Positions 49,137-57,860 of a stretch of DNA of 64,000 bases are shown here, in pieces; the first letter of the stretch is position 1; each line of letters starts with the position of its first letter. The notes under the pieces were generated by a model that was not told the origin of the DNA, did not search any database, and saw only the letters and a program-made list of their open reading frames with translations. A program made the translations under genes and the position numbers. The DNA is from Gammaproteobacteria bacterium HGW-Gammaproteobacteria-13 (GTDB lineage Bacteria; Pseudomonadota; Gammaproteobacteria; Pseudomonadales; Pseudomonadaceae): assembly GCA_002840155.1 (NCBI GenBank), contig PGZH01000006.1, positions 458,600 through 522,599 of the forward strand, in the 5' to 3' direction.

Positions 49137-50045
49137 TCAGCCCGCCACCAGCAGCAACAGCAGCGGCAAACTGGCCGCCGCCAGCAGGGTTTGCAGAGTG
49201 ATGATGCCGGCCATCAACTGGCTGTCGCCGCCCAGCTGACGGGTCAGCACGTAAGCCGTTGGCGCGGTTGGCAGGGCAAAAAACAGCACCAGCACCGTGC
49301 TTTCCATCGCCGGTAAGTGCAGACCATAGGCCACCGCCCAGGCCAGCATCGGCATGGCCAGCAGACGCAGCAGGCTGTTCCAAGCCAGTGCTGGAATCTC
49401 ACCGCCCAACTGTTCAGGCTTCAACGCCGCACCAACGCAAAGCAGACCCAACGGCAGGCTGGCGGCGGCCAGCAGGCTAAGCAGACGATCACTGCCGCCC
49501 GGCAGGCCAAGGCCACTGAGGTTAACCAGCGCACCGCCGAGGCAGGCAAGAATCAGCGGGTTTTTCAGAATCGGCAGCAGCAGGCTGCGCGCACTGACGC
49601 CACGCTCGGCGGTCAGCGACCAGACCGACAGCACATTCACCGTCGGCACCATCAGGGCGAGCATGATGGCCGCCAGGGTCAGACCTTCCTGGCCAAACAG
49701 GCTGCCCACCGCCGCCAGACCGAGATAGGTGTTGAAGCGCAGAATGCCTTGGCTGAATGCGCCGAAGCGCCCCGCCGGCCAACCCCGCACGCGCCGCACC
49801 AGCAACAGCGCCAGCCAGGCGATGCCCAGCGCCAGCAACACGGCCAACGCCAGACGCGGTAACGCCGGGTTATCCAGTGGCGCAGTGGCCAGGCTGCTGA
49901 ACAGCAGTGCGGGGAACAACATGAAGTAGTTGAGCCGCTCGGCACCCGGCCAGAACGCCTCATTGGGGAACGCCAAGCGGCGCAGGTAATACCCGGCGAC
50001 AATCAAAGCGAACAATGGCCACAAGGCCAACAACAACTCCAGCAC
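49137..50045 (-). CDS. AEC family transporter (auxin efflux carrier type)
   Basis: This membrane protein of about 302 residues has ten helices in two inverted halves. It includes LWPLFALIVAGYYLRR, FPALLFSSLATAPL, RFNTYLGLAAVGSLFG and FALPTAPTAYVLTRQLGGD. Bacterial AEC proteins export or exchange organic anions; the substrate is unknown. I chose GTG at 50045 because GGAGG lies five bases before it. The frame is open to 50102, but those residues precede the conserved first helix. Confidence 0.88.
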   Translation of the reverse strand: MLELLLALWPLFALIVAGYYLRRLAFPNEAFWPGAERLNYFMLFPALLFSSLATAPLDNPALPRLALAVLLALGIAWLALLLVRRVRGWPAGRFGAFSQGILRFNTYLGLAAVGSLFGQEGLTLAAIMLALMVPTVNVLSVWSLTAERGVSARSLLLPILKNPLILACLGGALVNLSGLGLPGGSDRLLSLLAAASLPLGLLCVGAALKPEQLGGEIPALAWNSLLRLLAMPMLAWAVAYGLHLPAMESTVLVLFFALPTAPTAYVLTRQLGGDSQLMAGIITLQTLLAAASLPLLLLLVAG

Positions 50046-50155
50046 GGCAACCTCCAGCCACAGGCAAGCCGCCATCTTGAGCAGCCCCGTGGGGTGACGC
50101 AAGGTCGATGTCGGGATTAGGCTGCTTTACCTGACCGTCACGACGAGAATCTCTT

Positions 50156-50560
50156 ATGTCCGCTATCCACCAAGGCGGTTGCCACTGCGGGGCCTTGCGC
50201 TATGAGTTTGCGGCGCCGCTGCGCGACATCGCCCACTGTCATTGCTCGATCTGCCGGCGCAGCACCGGCGGTATCGTCACCACCTGGATCACGGTGCCGC
50301 TGGCGAGCTTTCGCTGGCTAGCCGGCACCGCGCGCGAATACGCCTCGTCAGCCAGCTGCACACGCAGCTTCTGCCCCACCTGCGGCGCGCACCTGACGCT
50401 GTTCACCACACTCAGCCCGCACAGCCTGGATATCACCATCGCCACCCTCGACCAGCCTGAATTGGCCGCGGCGGATCGGCATATCTGGGTGCAAAGCCGC
50501 CTGCTTTGGTTGCACCTGGACGAGCATTTGCCGCAAGAGCAGCAGGAACATATCCCCTAG
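50156..50560 (+). CDS. GFA family protein (CENP-V/GFA zinc fold)
   Basis: This 134-residue zinc protein has the family cysteines in GGCHCGALRYE, CHCSICRR and FCPTCGAHL. The namesake glutathione-dependent formaldehyde-activating enzyme binds S-hydroxymethylglutathione, but most family members are uncharacterised. It is divergent from the AEC transporter gene and convergent to the DUF4105 gene. Confidence 0.9.
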   Translation: MSAIHQGGCHCGALRYEFAAPLRDIAHCHCSICRRSTGGIVTTWITVPLASFRWLAGTAREYASSASCTRSFCPTCGAHLTLFTTLSPHSLDITIATLDQPELAAADRHIWVQSRLLWLHLDEHLPQEQQEHIP

Positions 50561-50583
50561 GGCGCGCAAGGCTTCGTGCTCCG

Positions 50584-50654
50584 GTAGCCCGGATGCAATC
50601 CGGAAAGCGATGGTGGCGGCGCTATCTTTTCTTCCCGGATTTTATCCGGGCTAC
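50584..50654. repeat. Intergenic palindrome, family A, second copy
   Basis: GTAGCCCGGATGCAATCCGG and its near mirror ending ATCCGGGCTAC enclose a different centre from the copy at 8569-8636. The right end overlaps the stop codon of the DUF4105 gene (TAG read from the repeat at 50651-50653), so the element abuts or defines the gene's 3' end. Confidence 0.85.
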
Positions 50655-52603
50655 GGCAACATCAAGCCGCCACCCGCCTTGTGCAGCGCGCGCAGATGTT
50701 TGCCCAGTTGCGTCAGGTTGGCTTCAGTGGCTTGCAATTCGGCCAGGCGTGTCGGCTCCAGCAGGGTGCGTACTTCCTGATCGAGGTTGTCGCTGAGCTG
50801 GCGCAGTTGCTGTTGCCGCGCCTGGCTTTCGCTTTCCAGACGCTGCCATTCGGCGCGCTGCGGCAGGCCATAGCCGCCCTCAAGCAATTCGGCCGGGCGA
50901 CTGAGAAAACCGCTGTTGGCGAGAATCTGCTGCAGCGCGCCGCCCGCCTTGTTTACCGTGGGATCAACGCCATCACGGCCGCTTAGATAACGACGCTTAA
51001 GTTCATCCTGAGCCAGTAACAGTTGCCGACGCAGTGCCGCCTGTTCGAGCAGCAGCAGGGCTGCACTGGTGCGCAGATCGGCGCGGGCGAACCAGGGCTG
51101 GCGCCTCTCGGCTGGCTGGGTCAGCCAGTCCTCGACCTGCGTCTGCTCAATCGGCAGCTGCGCCTGCAACACGCTGAACATGGCCTGGTAACGGTCACGA
51201 AACGAATCAAAGCGATAACCCAGGCGCAGGGCCTCGGCGGAATCGTCCAGCACGCTGCGGTCGGCCAGATCGCGGGCCACCAGGGTGTCGAGCAGGCCGT
51301 TGGGCATGATGCTGTCGAGCGCGTGCAGGCGCGGGTGCTGGCTGCCGCTGCGCAGAAGTTTGAGGGTTTCCACGGCGCAGTTGTTGGAGATAAACCAGTA
51401 GTCGCCGTCGTAGCTCCAGTGCTGCTCGGCGGCGCGGGTCACCAGTTGTTCCAGCTGCGTGCGATCCAGCTTGAGCGGCACCGACGCCAAGCTGCGCAGC
51501 TCAACCTTGGTGTATTCCTCGATTACCTGGGCCAGCGGCAGGACGAACAGCCTCGACGGATAAACCCCGGTCAGGCCATCCCAGCTGGACAGCTGCACAT
51601 CGCCGACAAAGGCGCGGTAGGACAGCACCAGATGCTCCTGCAGATCCAGCCGGCAATCCGGCCCCAGCGGCCTCCCAGGAGCGCAGATGACTAAACGCAG
51701 CATGCTATGGCCCCAACGGCTGGCCAGGGCATCGTTGGCTTCGGCCAGCAGGTAATCCACCTGATAGACGCGCTGCGGATCGATGCTGCCTAGCGGCTGA
51801 CGGGCGAAGTCTCGCCCGGCATTCAGGTAGGCCAAGCCTTCGGCACAGGGCTGCTGATTCGTCGGCGTCCAGGCGAAGTGCGTGCTCAGGTAACGCGCCA
51901 ACGAGGGCCGACGACAGGCGTAGCTGGGGTCGAGAAGGAAGTACTCCATGTTCACGGCGAGAAACTCGCGCGGATTGCTCAGCTCATAGCTATCCGGGCT
52001 GCGCGCGACCTGATGATTATCCTGCTCACGCGTGCCACGCCGGCCGACCTGCTGCGGCCAGCCAGCCAGATCGAGCAGCAGCGGATCATCACTCAGGGTA
52101 AAGCGCCGCGCCGTCTGGCCACGGCAGTGATCCGGCAGGCCAACGACTCCTGAGCTTTGTTCACGCTGGCGACACTGGCGTTGCAGCTGCCTGTCCGCCT
52201 GCGGCCAGAGCTGGGCGCGGTCATATAGATGGGTAATTTCATGCAGCACGGTCGCCAGCAACTCTCGGCGCGCAGTGCCATGGGGGCGATTGGTTAGGGT
52301 GGTGGCGCTGCTGCCGTCGCTCAATGCCGGCAGCAATGCAGCATTCAATTCAATACCGCTGAAACGTCCGGCGCGGCCATACACCTGCGCGGGCAGATTG
52401 CGCCAGCGCACGCTGACGCGGCGGTCGAGTTGCTGTTTAAGCGGTGGCGGCAAGGCGGCCAGTGCGTCTTGCAACAGTTGCTGGCTGGCCTGACGCTCAG
52501 CAGGGCTGAGTTCGGCGCCCGCTAGCTGCAGGCGCAACTCGGCCTGACTGCAGGTGCTGGCCAGTAACGCCAGCCCGAACAGCCAGGCACGCGGCCAACT
52601 CAC
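50651..52603 (-). CDS. DUF4105 periplasmic protein with HExxH-like site
   Basis: This 650-residue exported protein has a signal peptide (1-21). The N-terminal part (about 25-280) contains LHEITHLYD, a zinc-peptidase-like HExxH. The central part (about 285-490) has WGHSMLRLVIC, YSYDGDYWFISNNCAVETL-type cysteine/His residues and LMPNGL-like IMPNGLLDTL of DUF4105. The C terminus is a helical coiled-coil region. A cysteine or metal-dependent hydrolase acting on envelope material is possible. The GTG start overlaps the stop of the DUF2388 gene by four bases. Confidence 0.82.
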   Translation of the reverse strand: MSWPRAWLFGLALLASTCSQAELRLQLAGAELSPAERQASQQLLQDALAALPPPLKQQLDRRVSVRWRNLPAQVYGRAGRFSGIELNAALLPALSDGSSATTLTNRPHGTARRELLATVLHEITHLYDRAQLWPQADRQLQRQCRQREQSSGVVGLPDHCRGQTARRFTLSDDPLLLDLAGWPQQVGRRGTREQDNHQVARSPDSYELSNPREFLAVNMEYFLLDPSYACRRPSLARYLSTHFAWTPTNQQPCAEGLAYLNAGRDFARQPLGSIDPQRVYQVDYLLAEANDALASRWGHSMLRLVICAPGRPLGPDCRLDLQEHLVLSYRAFVGDVQLSSWDGLTGVYPSRLFVLPLAQVIEEYTKVELRSLASVPLKLDRTQLEQLVTRAAEQHWSYDGDYWFISNNCAVETLKLLRSGSQHPRLHALDSIMPNGLLDTLVARDLADRSVLDDSAEALRLGYRFDSFRDRYQAMFSVLQAQLPIEQTQVEDWLTQPAERRQPWFARADLRTSAALLLLEQAALRRQLLLAQDELKRRYLSGRDGVDPTVNKAGGALQQILANSGFLSRPAELLEGGYGLPQRAEWQRLESESQARQQQLRQLSDNLDQEVRTLLEPTRLAELQATEANLTQLGKHLRALHKAGGGLMLP

Positions 52604-52920
52604 AGTGCCAGGATGGCTTCGGCCAATACCAGGTCAGAAGCGCCCTGCGCTTCAGGCACCTGGCTGCGGATGGTGCCAATAGCGGCTTCCAGTTGCGCGC
52701 CACGGATCTGCCCTTGGCTGGCAACGAAGCTGGCCGCATCGTCACGCGCCGCGAGCACGACTTTCGAGTCGCGCACCGAGGTGGTGGTATCCGAGGTGAA
52801 ATCGAAGGTGCGATCCAGCGCACGCACGATGATATTGCTGGTCGCCACCAGGGTTTGCGCCTGTGCGGTGGCACTGAGCAGAACAACTGCAACTACGGCA
52901 CTGAGCAAGATAGGGCGCAT
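52600..52920 (-). CDS. DUF2388 exported protein, copy 1
   Basis: This protein of about 106 residues has a signal peptide (MRPILLSAVVAVVLLSATAQAQ). The DUF2388 core includes RDSKVVLAARDDAASFVASQG and RGAQLEAAI. Function is unknown. GGAG lies six bases before the ATG at 52920. It is coupled to the DUF4105 gene downstream and paralogous to the gene at 53025-53342, sharing AARDDAA.FVASQG.IRG. Confidence 0.88.
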   Translation of the reverse strand: MRPILLSAVVAVVLLSATAQAQTLVATSNIIVRALDRTFDFTSDTTTSVRDSKVVLAARDDAASFVASQGQIRGAQLEAAIGTIRSQVPEAQGASDLVLAEAILAL

Positions 52921-53024
52921 ATGCATCTCCAATAATCAGCCATCACGTCGGTTGGACTGGCTTAGACGGGCAGTGTGCCACACAGTTCCGCCAGCGCTTC
53001 TGGCTAAGCGCCGGCGGTGTGCGC

Positions 53025-53342
53025 TCAAAGGCTAAGGATCGCCGTCGCCAGCTGCATATCGTCGCCCTGCAGCGTCGGCACCTGCTGACGAATATGCTGC
53101 AGAGCGGCTTCCAGGCGCACCCCACGGATGTCGCCCTGGCTGGCAACAAAGGCGGCAGCATCGTCGCGCGCGGCCAGCACGATCTTGTCATCGGTAAAGG
53201 ACGAGGACACATCGGAACTCGCTTCCGAGGTCGCCCCGACGGCCCCGACCACCGCATCGGTGGTGACCACAAAGCTGGTGGCGCTTGCCGTGCCGGCCAG
53301 CGCCAGTAATGCCGCAAGGCTCAAGGTCTTTATCGCATTCAT
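53025..53342 (-). CDS. DUF2388 exported protein, copy 2
   Basis: This protein of about 105 residues has a signal peptide (MNAIKTLSLAALLALAGTASA). Its core, DDKIVLAARDDAAAFVASQGDIRGVRLEAAL, is the same as in copy 1. AGGAG precedes the ATG at 53342. The two copies have diverged strongly outside the core, so the duplication is old. Together with the DUF4105 gene they form a three-gene run. Confidence 0.88.
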   Translation of the reverse strand: MNAIKTLSLAALLALAGTASATSFVVTTDAVVGAVGATSEASSDVSSSFTDDKIVLAARDDAAAFVASQGDIRGVRLEAALQHIRQQVPTLQGDDMQLATAILSL

Positions 53343-53421
53343 ATCCACACTCCTGAAAAGGCCCAACAGACAGGCTGGGTTCAGTGTAGACCCTGACTGT
53401 ACGGGTTGGTTGCCAGGCGGC

Positions 53422-53628
53422 TCAGCGCCAGAACGGCTTGGCCAGTTCAGCCTGCCGCTGCGCCTCGGTGATGCCTGCGTCCGCCAGCTGGCGGCAATCG
53501 AGGCGCGCCAGTTGGCTGCGGGTACGCACATTGCGCTGCCAGCTGCACAGCGCTGCATAGACACGTAACCAGAGCGGGTGATTTACCTGAGTGTTTTGCG
53601 AGGGCTGGTGTTTGAGCGTGCGTTCCAT
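53422..53628 (-). CDS. DUF1127 small basic protein, copy 1
   Basis: This 68-residue protein starts MERTLKHQ and ends LARLDCRQLADAGITEAQRQAELAKPFWR, the DUF1127 (YjiS-like) domain. Such arginine-rich small proteins can act in RNA-binding or in nutrient regulation; a role here is unknown. A paralogue lies 265 bp upstream with the same MERTL start and the same FWR end. Confidence 0.86.
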   Translation of the reverse strand: MERTLKHQPSQNTQVNHPLWLRVYAALCSWQRNVRTRSQLARLDCRQLADAGITEAQRQAELAKPFWR

Positions 53629-53810
53629 GGCGCAATTCCTTGTCAAAGACAGAAGAGGGCAGCCTATGGTGCGCGGACGGGAGCAGGAGATGCAGAGACA
53701 GCGCACAGGAATTGTTATGGCGCAGTTAGCTTTTTAAAGAACTGTACTGCTTAACAGCACAGCAGACTGTTACAGCCAAGCCATTGCCTGGGCACTTTTC
53801 CCGCCACATA

Positions 53811-53848
53811 AAAAGAAAGCCCCAGCACGCAGGGCGCTGGAGCTTTCA
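53811..53848 (-). terminator. Rho-independent terminator of DUF1127 copy 2
   Basis: GAAAGCTCCAGC pairs with GCTGGGGCTTTC on the minus strand around a short GC-rich loop, followed by TTTTT. It lies about 45 bases after the gene's stop. Confidence 0.85.
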
Positions 53849-53892
53849 AAAATCCCATAAAGGGAGGAGCAGAAATCGGTGTCTGGCGGCAG

Positions 53893-54108
53893 TTAACGCC
53901 AGAAAGGCTTGCTCAGTTCAGCTTGACGCTGTGCTTCGCTGATACCGGCGTCTGCGAGCAGACGGGAGTCCAGACGAGCAAGCTGGCGGCGGCTAACAAC
54001 GCGGCGCTGCCATTGCAGAACAGAAGCCAGCATACGCAGCGGCAGAGCGCTGGAGCCGGTGGATTGGCTGTGATCAAAAAACAGGTCGGAACTGAGGGTA
54101 CGTTCCAT
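53893..54108 (-). CDS. DUF1127 small basic protein, copy 2
   Basis: This 71-residue protein starts MERTLSSDLFFDH and ends LARLDSRLLADAGISEAQRQAELSKPFWR. It is close to copy 1 in the C-terminal DUF1127 domain. AAGGA lies eight bases before the ATG at 54108; the ATG at 54117 is too close to that site. The 380 bp upstream are AT-rich and non-coding and hold its promoter. Confidence 0.88.
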   Translation of the reverse strand: MERTLSSDLFFDHSQSTGSSALPLRMLASVLQWQRRVVSRRQLARLDSRLLADAGISEAQRQAELSKPFWR

Positions 54109-54117
54109 GGTGGTCAT

Positions 54118-54440
54118 CCTTCCGCTTGTGGCGGGTCAGTGGTGTGTTGCGATGGGAGAATTATTGCCGTTGCCCCCGCTTCGCTGTAGCCACAGCTGGA
54201 TGAAATTGCAGCACAAATAGATAGTTTGCTTTGTAACTGTTTAGCCTGTTTTGCATTCAACTGTACTGGCCATAAGTGCTTTAGCCTAAAAGCCATACGA
54301 AAGCAGATAAAAACCCTGCATAGATAGCTAAAGCTCAGTGAATCTATATAGGTACAGTTGCAAATTGCACTTATGTGACAGCTGACCTGTTTTTCAGATT
54401 TTTCCCTGGCAAAACCACTTTCCTGATCGAGCAGACAGAA
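54118..54440. other. AT-rich non-coding stretch before DUF1127 copy 2
   Basis: No gene is convincing here. CAACTGTAC at 54258-54266 and GTACAGTTG at 54352-54360 form an inverted pair 85 bp apart. AACTGTACTG (54259-54268) also occurs upstream of DUF1127 copy 1 (53740-53749). These may be regulator sites. Confidence 0.4.
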
Positions 54441-54469
54441 AAAAGCCCGGCTAGCGAGCCGGGCTTTTT
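54441..54469 (-). terminator. Rho-independent terminator of the pnt operon
   Basis: AAAGCCCGGCT and AGCCGGGCTTTTT pair across a short loop, giving a strong GC stem with T-tracts on both strands. It lies about 20 bases after the original pntB stop codon at 54490. Confidence 0.9.
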
Positions 54470-54489
54470 CTACAACGCAGCGGTGAGGT

Positions 54490-55853
54490 TTAGTCGACCG
54501 CTTTAACCATGTCTTCAATGACTTTCTTGGCGTCGCCGAAGACCATCATGGTCTTGTCCAGGTAGAACAGTTCGTTGTCCAGGCCGGCGTAGCCGCTGGC
54601 CATCGAGCGCTTGTTGACGATCGGTTGACCACGTCGTTGGCACCCAGCACCAGCACCACGTCGGCCTGGCCGAACTCGGAGTTGATGTCGTCCATCTCGA
54701 ACACTTGCTCGTAAGGCACTTCAGCCTCGGCCAGCAGTACGTTCATGTGGCCAGGCATACGACCGGCAACCGGGTGGATCGCGTACTTCACGGTCACGCC
54801 ACGGTGGGTCAGCTTCTCCGCCAGTTCCATCAACGCGTGCTGGGCACGGGCTACCGCCAGGCCGTAGCCCGGCACGATGATCACGGTGTCGGCGTTGGTC
54901 AGCAGGAAGGCCGCATCGTCGCTCGAACCGGACTTAACCGGGCGCGCTTCCTGAGCACCGGCAGGGCCAGCTGCTTCAGCCGCGCCACCGAAACCGCCGA
55001 GGATCACGTTGAAGAACGAACGGTTCATCGCCTTGCACATGATGTACGAGAGGATCGCGCCCGAAGAACCTACCAGCGAACCGGCGATGATCAGCATCGA
55101 GTTGTTCAGCGAGAAGCCGATACCGGCCGCCGCCCAGCCCGAGTAGCTGTTAAGCATCGACACCACAACCGGCATGTCCGCGCCGCCAATCGGGATGATG
55201 ATCAGCACGCCGATGACGAAAGCCAGAGCCAGCAGGATGGCGAAGGCAGTGATGTCGCCGGTGAAGGTGTACACCAGACCCAAACCGAGAATCGCCAGGC
55301 CGATGGCCAGGTTGACCCAGTGTTGGCCTTTGAACTGTACCGGTGCGCCCTGGAACAGGCGGAACTTGTACTTGCCCGAGAGCTTGCCGAAGGCGATCAC
55401 CGAACCGGAGAAGGTGATGGCACCGATGGCCGCACCGAGGAACAGCTCCAGACGGTTACCGGCTGGAATCGCATCGCCCAGCGCCGCAACGATACCCAGC
55501 GACTGCGGCTCGACCACGGCAGCAATGGCGATAAATACCGCAGCCAGGCCAATCATGCTGTGCATGAAAGCGACCAGTTCCGGCATCTTGGTCATTTCCA
55601 CGCGCTTGGCCATGATCGAACCGGCAGTACCGCCGACCAGCAGGCCAACCAGCACGTAACCGATACCGGCAGTGGCGATTTCAGCACCGAGCTTGTAGAT
55701 CAGGCCGACAGTGGTGAGCACAGCGATACCCATACCAATCATGCCGAACAGGTTGCCGCGACGCGAAGTGGTCGGGTGCGACAGACCTTTAAGCGCCTGG
55801 ATAAAGCAGATCGATGCGACGAGGTAGAGAACAGTGATCAGATTCATGCTCAT
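54490..55853 (-). pseudogene. pntB: Transhydrogenase beta subunit pntB with internal deletion and frameshift
   Basis: PntB normally has about 478 residues: membrane helices, then an NADP(H)-binding domain. Here the frame from 55853 is intact to VLVLGANDVVN (residue 410). It then reads 25 unrelated residues and stops at 54546. The genuine C terminus, from IVNKRSMASGYAGLDNELF to the native stop at 54490, is present but in another frame. About 73 bases, encoding roughly 25 residues, appear to be missing near 54620-54625. The lost part belongs to the NADP-binding domain, so the product is probably inactive, unless this is an assembly error. Confidence 0.85.
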
Positions 55854-56170
55854 CAGTGCTTCTCCACTGCAGCGGCTTTCGGCGCTTTCTTCTTGAACAT
55901 TTCCAGCATGCGCCGGGTTACCAGGAAACCACCGAACACGTTAACCGCAGCCAGAGCCACGGCCAGAGTGCCCATGGTCTTGCCCAGCGGGGTCACGGTC
56001 AGCGCGGCAGCCAGCATGGCGCCGACGATCACGATCGCAGAAATCGCGTTGGTTACTGCCATCAGCGGGGTGTGCAGGGCCGGAGTCACGTTCCACACCA
56101 CGTGGTAGCCCACGTAAATGGCCAGCACGAAGATGATCAGGTTGTAGATGCCGTCGGAAATCATATCCAT
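55853..56170 (-). CDS. pntAB: NAD(P) transhydrogenase subunit alpha part 2
   Basis: This 105-residue membrane protein has three helices. [25 protein letters not shown] is the family signature. It is the split-off membrane part of the alpha subunit in Pseudomonas. Its stop overlaps the pntB start. An in-frame ATG at 56164 (MISDGIYN) is an alternative to 56170. Confidence 0.94.
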   Translation of the reverse strand: MDMISDGIYNLIIFVLAIYVGYHVVWNVTPALHTPLMAVTNAISAIVIVGAMLAAALTVTPLGKTMGTLAVALAAVNVFGGFLVTRRMLEMFKKKAPKAAAVEKH

Positions 56171-56184
56171 GAGCGTTGCTCCCC

Positions 56185-57306
56185 TTAGCCGTTAGTGCGC
56201 ACGACGTTGCCGTCACGGCACATCAGGCACGCGGCGACGATGTCGTCTTCAAGGTTGAGGTGGAACTTGCCTTCGCCGTCGATAACCAGCTTGAGGAAGT
56301 CCAGCAGATTGCGTGCGTACAGCGCCGAAGCATCGGCCGGCACCAGGGCCGCCAGGTTGCTGTGGCCGACGATGGTCACGCCATGCTGCACCACCACCTG
56401 CTCGGCGACGGTCAGCGGGCAGTTGCCGCCTTGCGCTGCAGCCAGGTCGATGATCACCGAGCCTGGCTTCATTTCCGCCACGGTGGCGGCGTGCAGCAGG
56501 GTCGGCGCCTTGCGGCCTGGGATCAGCGCGGTGGTGATGACGATATCAGCCTGCTTGGCCTTCTCGTGCACCGCCTTGGCCTGACGCTCCATCCACGAAG
56601 CCGGCATCGGCCGCGCATAGCCGCCAACACCCTGGGCGCATTCACGCTCTTCATCGGTCTCGAACGGTACGTCGACGAACTTGGCGCCGAGCGACTCGAT
56701 CTGCTCCTTCACCGCCGGACGCACGTCCGAGGCCTCGATCACCGCACCCAGGCGCTTGGCCGTGGCGATGGCCTGCAGACCGGCAACACCTGCACCGAGA
56801 ATCAGGATGCGCGCGGCCTTAACGGTACCGGCAGCAGTCATCAGCATCGGCATAAAGCGCGGATAGTGGTGCGCAGCCAGCAGCACGGCCTTGTAGCCAG
56901 CGATGTTGGCTTGCGAGCTGAGCACGTCCAGGCTCTGCGCGCGGGAAGTGCGCGGGGCGGCTTCCAGGGCGAAGGCGGTCACGCCGCGAGCATTGATGCG
57001 CGCGATGGTCTCGTTGCTGAACGGGTTGAGCATGCCCACCAATACGGTACCGGCTTTCATGTGCGCCAGTTCAGCATCGGTCGGGGCGACCACTTTCAGC
57101 ACCAGATCGGCACCAAAGGCAGCAGCATCGTTACCGATAGCCGCGCCAACCGCTTCATAGGCGCTGTCCGGAATGCTTGCGCTAACGCCAGCACCGGTCT
57201 GTACAGTCACCTGATGGCCTTGGCCGATCAGCTTCTTGATGGTTTCGGGAGTTGCGGCAACGCGCGTCTCACCAGCATGGGTTTCGAGAGGAACACCGAT
57301 GTGCAC
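56185..57306 (-). CDS. pntAA: NAD(P) transhydrogenase subunit alpha part 1
   Basis: This is a cytoplasmic NAD(H)-binding subunit of about 373 residues. Motifs are [12 protein letters not shown] start with [28 protein letters not shown], the Rossmann [20 protein letters not shown] and [16 protein letters not shown]. With PntAB and PntB it moves hydride from NADH to NADP+ using the proton gradient. The GTG at 57306 is preferred, with GGAG seven bases before it. The partner pntB in this window is broken. Confidence 0.93.
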   Translation of the reverse strand: MHIGVPLETHAGETRVAATPETIKKLIGQGHQVTVQTGAGVSASIPDSAYEAVGAAIGNDAAAFGADLVLKVVAPTDAELAHMKAGTVLVGMLNPFSNETIARINARGVTAFALEAAPRTSRAQSLDVLSSQANIAGYKAVLLAAHHYPRFMPMLMTAAGTVKAARILILGAGVAGLQAIATAKRLGAVIEASDVRPAVKEQIESLGAKFVDVPFETDEERECAQGVGGYARPMPASWMERQAKAVHEKAKQADIVITTALIPGRKAPTLLHAATVAEMKPGSVIIDLAAAQGGNCPLTVAEQVVVQHGVTIVGHSNLAALVPADASALYARNLLDFLKLVIDGEGKFHLNLEDDIVAACLMCRDGNVVRTNG

Positions 57307-57860
57307 TTCAATTCTCCTGCGTGATCTTTTTGGTGAACCGGCGCACTGCGGATGGCACGCGGGCATTGGGGAGGATCAGCACAAACCCGCTCAGGCTGCA
57401 GTTGCACAATGGCGGGGCGCGGCATTTTGCAGGCGATAGCCATAGCCTTCAAGGCGTTATGAAGTAAAACCTTGTGATAACTACAAGTCACTGCATGACC
57501 TAACGGCCAGGTAAATCCAGACAGCCCTTGCAGGGCATGGCTTGTAGCGCATTCGCCGGGATTAAACGGGGCTTATTCATTCCTGAGACAAATACAGCGC
57601 CATCAGATCAACGGCGACACTGCCATTTGCTGAATAAACCGCTGTTTCATTGGGCTGTAGCAGTATTTGTGTGCAAAAAATGCAACACCCAAGGCTGGCC
57701 AGGCACAGGGTAAGTGTAGCCATCCAGATAGCTGACTACGGGGTCAACATAACTCAGGCGCGCACTCTAGGCGGCCCGTGTAGCGACGTAAAGCAAATTC
57801 CGACAGATTGCCGCCGAAGGTTTGACGGCCTTTTCCGCCAACAGCCTGACAGGCTGTTGT
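57307..57860. other. Non-coding gap between pntAA and gcdR
   Basis: About 550 bp without a convincing gene. It should contain the pntAA promoter near its left part. An inverted repeat (AACAGCCTG/CAGGCTGTT at about 57841-57859) near the gcdR stop may be the terminator of that gene. I see no repeats of the families found elsewhere. Confidence 0.55.

Noticed and set aside
54114..54518. 134-codon minus-strand frame across the AT-rich gap
   Set aside because: It runs through the pnt terminator hairpin and into the DUF1127 ribosome site, and the translation lacks any domain or signal peptide.
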